From contig DALYLJ010000163.1 in the NCBI GenBank assembly GCA_031976395.1, positions 1-7,508 of the forward strand: a DNA stretch of 7,508 bases, read 5' to 3'. This stretch comes from UBA11164 sp002420085 (GTDB lineage Bacteria; Pseudomonadota; Gammaproteobacteria; Xanthomonadales; Xanthomonadaceae). Shown piece after piece: positions 7,101-7,508 of the stretch; positions within the stretch are counted from its first letter, which is position 1; every line of letters begins with the position of its first letter. Below the pieces are notes generated by a model. The model did no database searches. It saw nothing but the letters and a program-made list of their open reading frames with translations, and was not told the origin of the DNA. The translations under genes and the position numbers were made by a program.

Positions 7101-7508
7101 CGCTGCTCTCGATCGAGTTCTGCGACCTGGAGGTCATCCAGGAGCCGGGCGCGGCCGCGAAGCCCTACTGGTTGCTGATGCAGGTCTTCCAGCCGGGTGC
7201 CAGCGGCGGGCCGGACACGATCGAGTTCGACATCGCCACGATCCAGGTCCGGCCGAGCAGCAACAGTGGCCTGATCGCGACCGGTCCGGGCACGGTCGAG
7301 GAGGGGGCGCCGTTCACCTTGCGCCTCGCCTGGAACGATCCCACCCTGCTGGCCGGACAGTCACGTCGGGCGATCCTGTTCCTGTCGCCCGAGCCCGGCT
7401 CGGTGCTGGCCGAGATTCCGGTCCGGATCGCTCGCCGCACCGGCTCGCTGCCCGCCGCCCGTGCCCTGGCCGATGGCCGCAGCCTGACCCTGCGCCTGCC
7501 GGCCGGCG
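4145..7508 (+). CDS. Secreted subtilisin-family (S8) serine peptidase, 3' truncated by window
   Basis: The reading frame stays open from 4094 (TGA at 4091-4093) through the window end, giving at least 1121 residues from ATG 4145. Other in-frame ATGs are at 4187 and 4193; the SD is weak everywhere (AGG at 4136-4138). The N-terminus is Arg-rich, with a hydrophobic core at about 44-67 and a likely cut after Ala67. An I9-like propeptide runs from about 81 to 217 (TYIVLF to VVPDWV). The catalytic residues are Asp252 (VIDTGINPDHP), His321 (DGHGSHVA), Asn422 (VAAGNRGP, oxyanion hole) and Ser667 (GTSMAAPH). A PA domain (about 530-600, GGRIVVCERG onward) is inserted between Asn and Ser. After about 740 there are beta-sandwich-like modules, including an EF-hand-like loop, DRNGNGVAEESE (968-979), with acidic or Asn residues at positions 1, 3, 5, 9 and 12. 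It is a predicted extracellular protease; substrate unknown. Confidence 0.95.
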   Translation, partial: MQSHPDPCARSVSVMAMTDPGRRRILPRPRRGSLGLSRALLSRAIALGLPGVLGLSLAALPGTAVVAGKRVADGSGVVAQTYIVLFDDAPLAAYRGEPEPDPITAAAVDRGAPDRTASGSLTAVKSDSDRSLRRPAALGGDRLDPAAPAARAYRAYLHDRRDQALAVIGQRIGRDTRPDFIYELILNGVALRLSADEAEAIADLPGVRRVVPDWVATVQTDSGPTWIGAPDLWTGVAGVQSRGEGVVVGVIDTGINPDHPAFAATATDPLSSEVFTHSNPRGQMLGLCASTGLPCNTKLIGMFDLTATGNEDDDGRDRDGHGSHVASTAVGNPIVASFSSGSRAIAGVAPRANLISFKACEGVSNCRGSWLQAALEQAVAVGVDVLNYSIGGPALDPFFALEAEAMLNLRAAGVLAVVAAGNRGPEPRTLTSPANAPWVLSVAAASHTRLVGNRLSLSGGDSSPPGDGELFGASAIGASGAGIDQDLLFDRDPQHPLCSTGPGDGLAPGSIDEPDGSSNPWPTEPNRFSGGRIVVCERGSHARIAKSDNVRRAGGSAMVLINQFADGADIVSDPHSLPTSHLDYLDGQRLLDWLASGTGHRARMSAEAIQDSPSRADLIASFSSRGPNPGGGERLTGVLKPDLTAPGVAILAALASGTNTGTLSGTSMAAPHVTGAAALLIGASRSAGGSGWDADRLISALVGTARTTVRAADGITLTDRFAQGAGRIDIAAAARAGLYFPSEPDGFPSFTGISGSSAAAPRELNLPSLTHEACFGTCRLSRHVVDLKGGGRWRVEADLPAPITVSSPVQTFDLAAGAGLTLTFDFDLSEPSLAGRWHFGTIVLRTLDNDGSSDTRIPVALFADPGNAPTTISRVVDGDAGHVDLALSGLRALPRARFATSDLVPVTRDNTPIAADPTPETPYDSASGTATRIVEIPANTGSETIRWRVQVDLRSTTARDADLYLGIDRNGNGVAEESEELCASLSLLSIEFCDLEVIQEPGAAAKPYWLLMQVFQPGASGGPDTIEFDIATIQVRPSSNSGLIATGPGTVEEGAPFTLRLAWNDPTLLAGQSRRAILFLSPEPGSVLAEIPVRIARRTGSLPAARALADGRSLTLRLPAG

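Overview
The window is GC-rich, gene-dense proteobacterial DNA with strong third-position GC bias. The protein types (Sec-exported SCO protein, exported c-type cytochrome, Crp/Fnr regulator, very large secreted S8 peptidase) and the TTCGAG/GAATC intergenic repeat suggest a gammaproteobacterium near Xanthomonadales/Lysobacter/Wenzhouxiangella. That placement is inference from style only, not a database match.

Left block (+ strand, 1-2836). The tail of an unrecognised gene ends at 212 and is followed by a textbook intrinsic terminator (239-270). Next come an exported SCO1/SenC-type thioredoxin-fold protein (362-1063) and, 60 bp later, an unusual exported fusion (1124-2836). The fusion has one N-terminal c-type heme domain joined to a type-1 periplasmic ligand-binding fold. 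SCO proteins act in copper delivery or thiol redox chemistry, so this pair looks like a periplasmic redox module, perhaps serving the protein whose tail opens the window.

Middle block. A dispersed-repeat-like imperfect palindrome (2861-2902) and a perfect 28-bp palindrome acting as a two-way terminator (2913-2940) separate the cytochrome gene from a convergent Crp/Fnr-family regulator on the minus strand (2969-3682). The regulator has an elaborate apparent leader. Reading on the minus strand there is a TAGAAT -10 element (3936-3941), a three-way-junction-like inverted repeat cluster (3831-3919), and a 28-codon upstream ORF with a good GGAG site. The stop of that ORF overlaps the regulator ATG as ATGA. 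This leader is the most interesting part of the window.

Right block (+ strand, 4145 to the end). A large secreted subtilisin-family (S8) peptidase runs off the window. It has a signal peptide, an I9-like propeptide, the Asp252/His321/Ser667 triad with oxyanion Asn422, a PA-domain insert between Asn and Ser, beta-sandwich-like C-terminal modules and an EF-hand-like calcium loop. It is divergent from the regulator, and the two share a ~380-bp intergenic region. No RNA genes, CRISPR arrays, insertion sequences or phage genes are visible.
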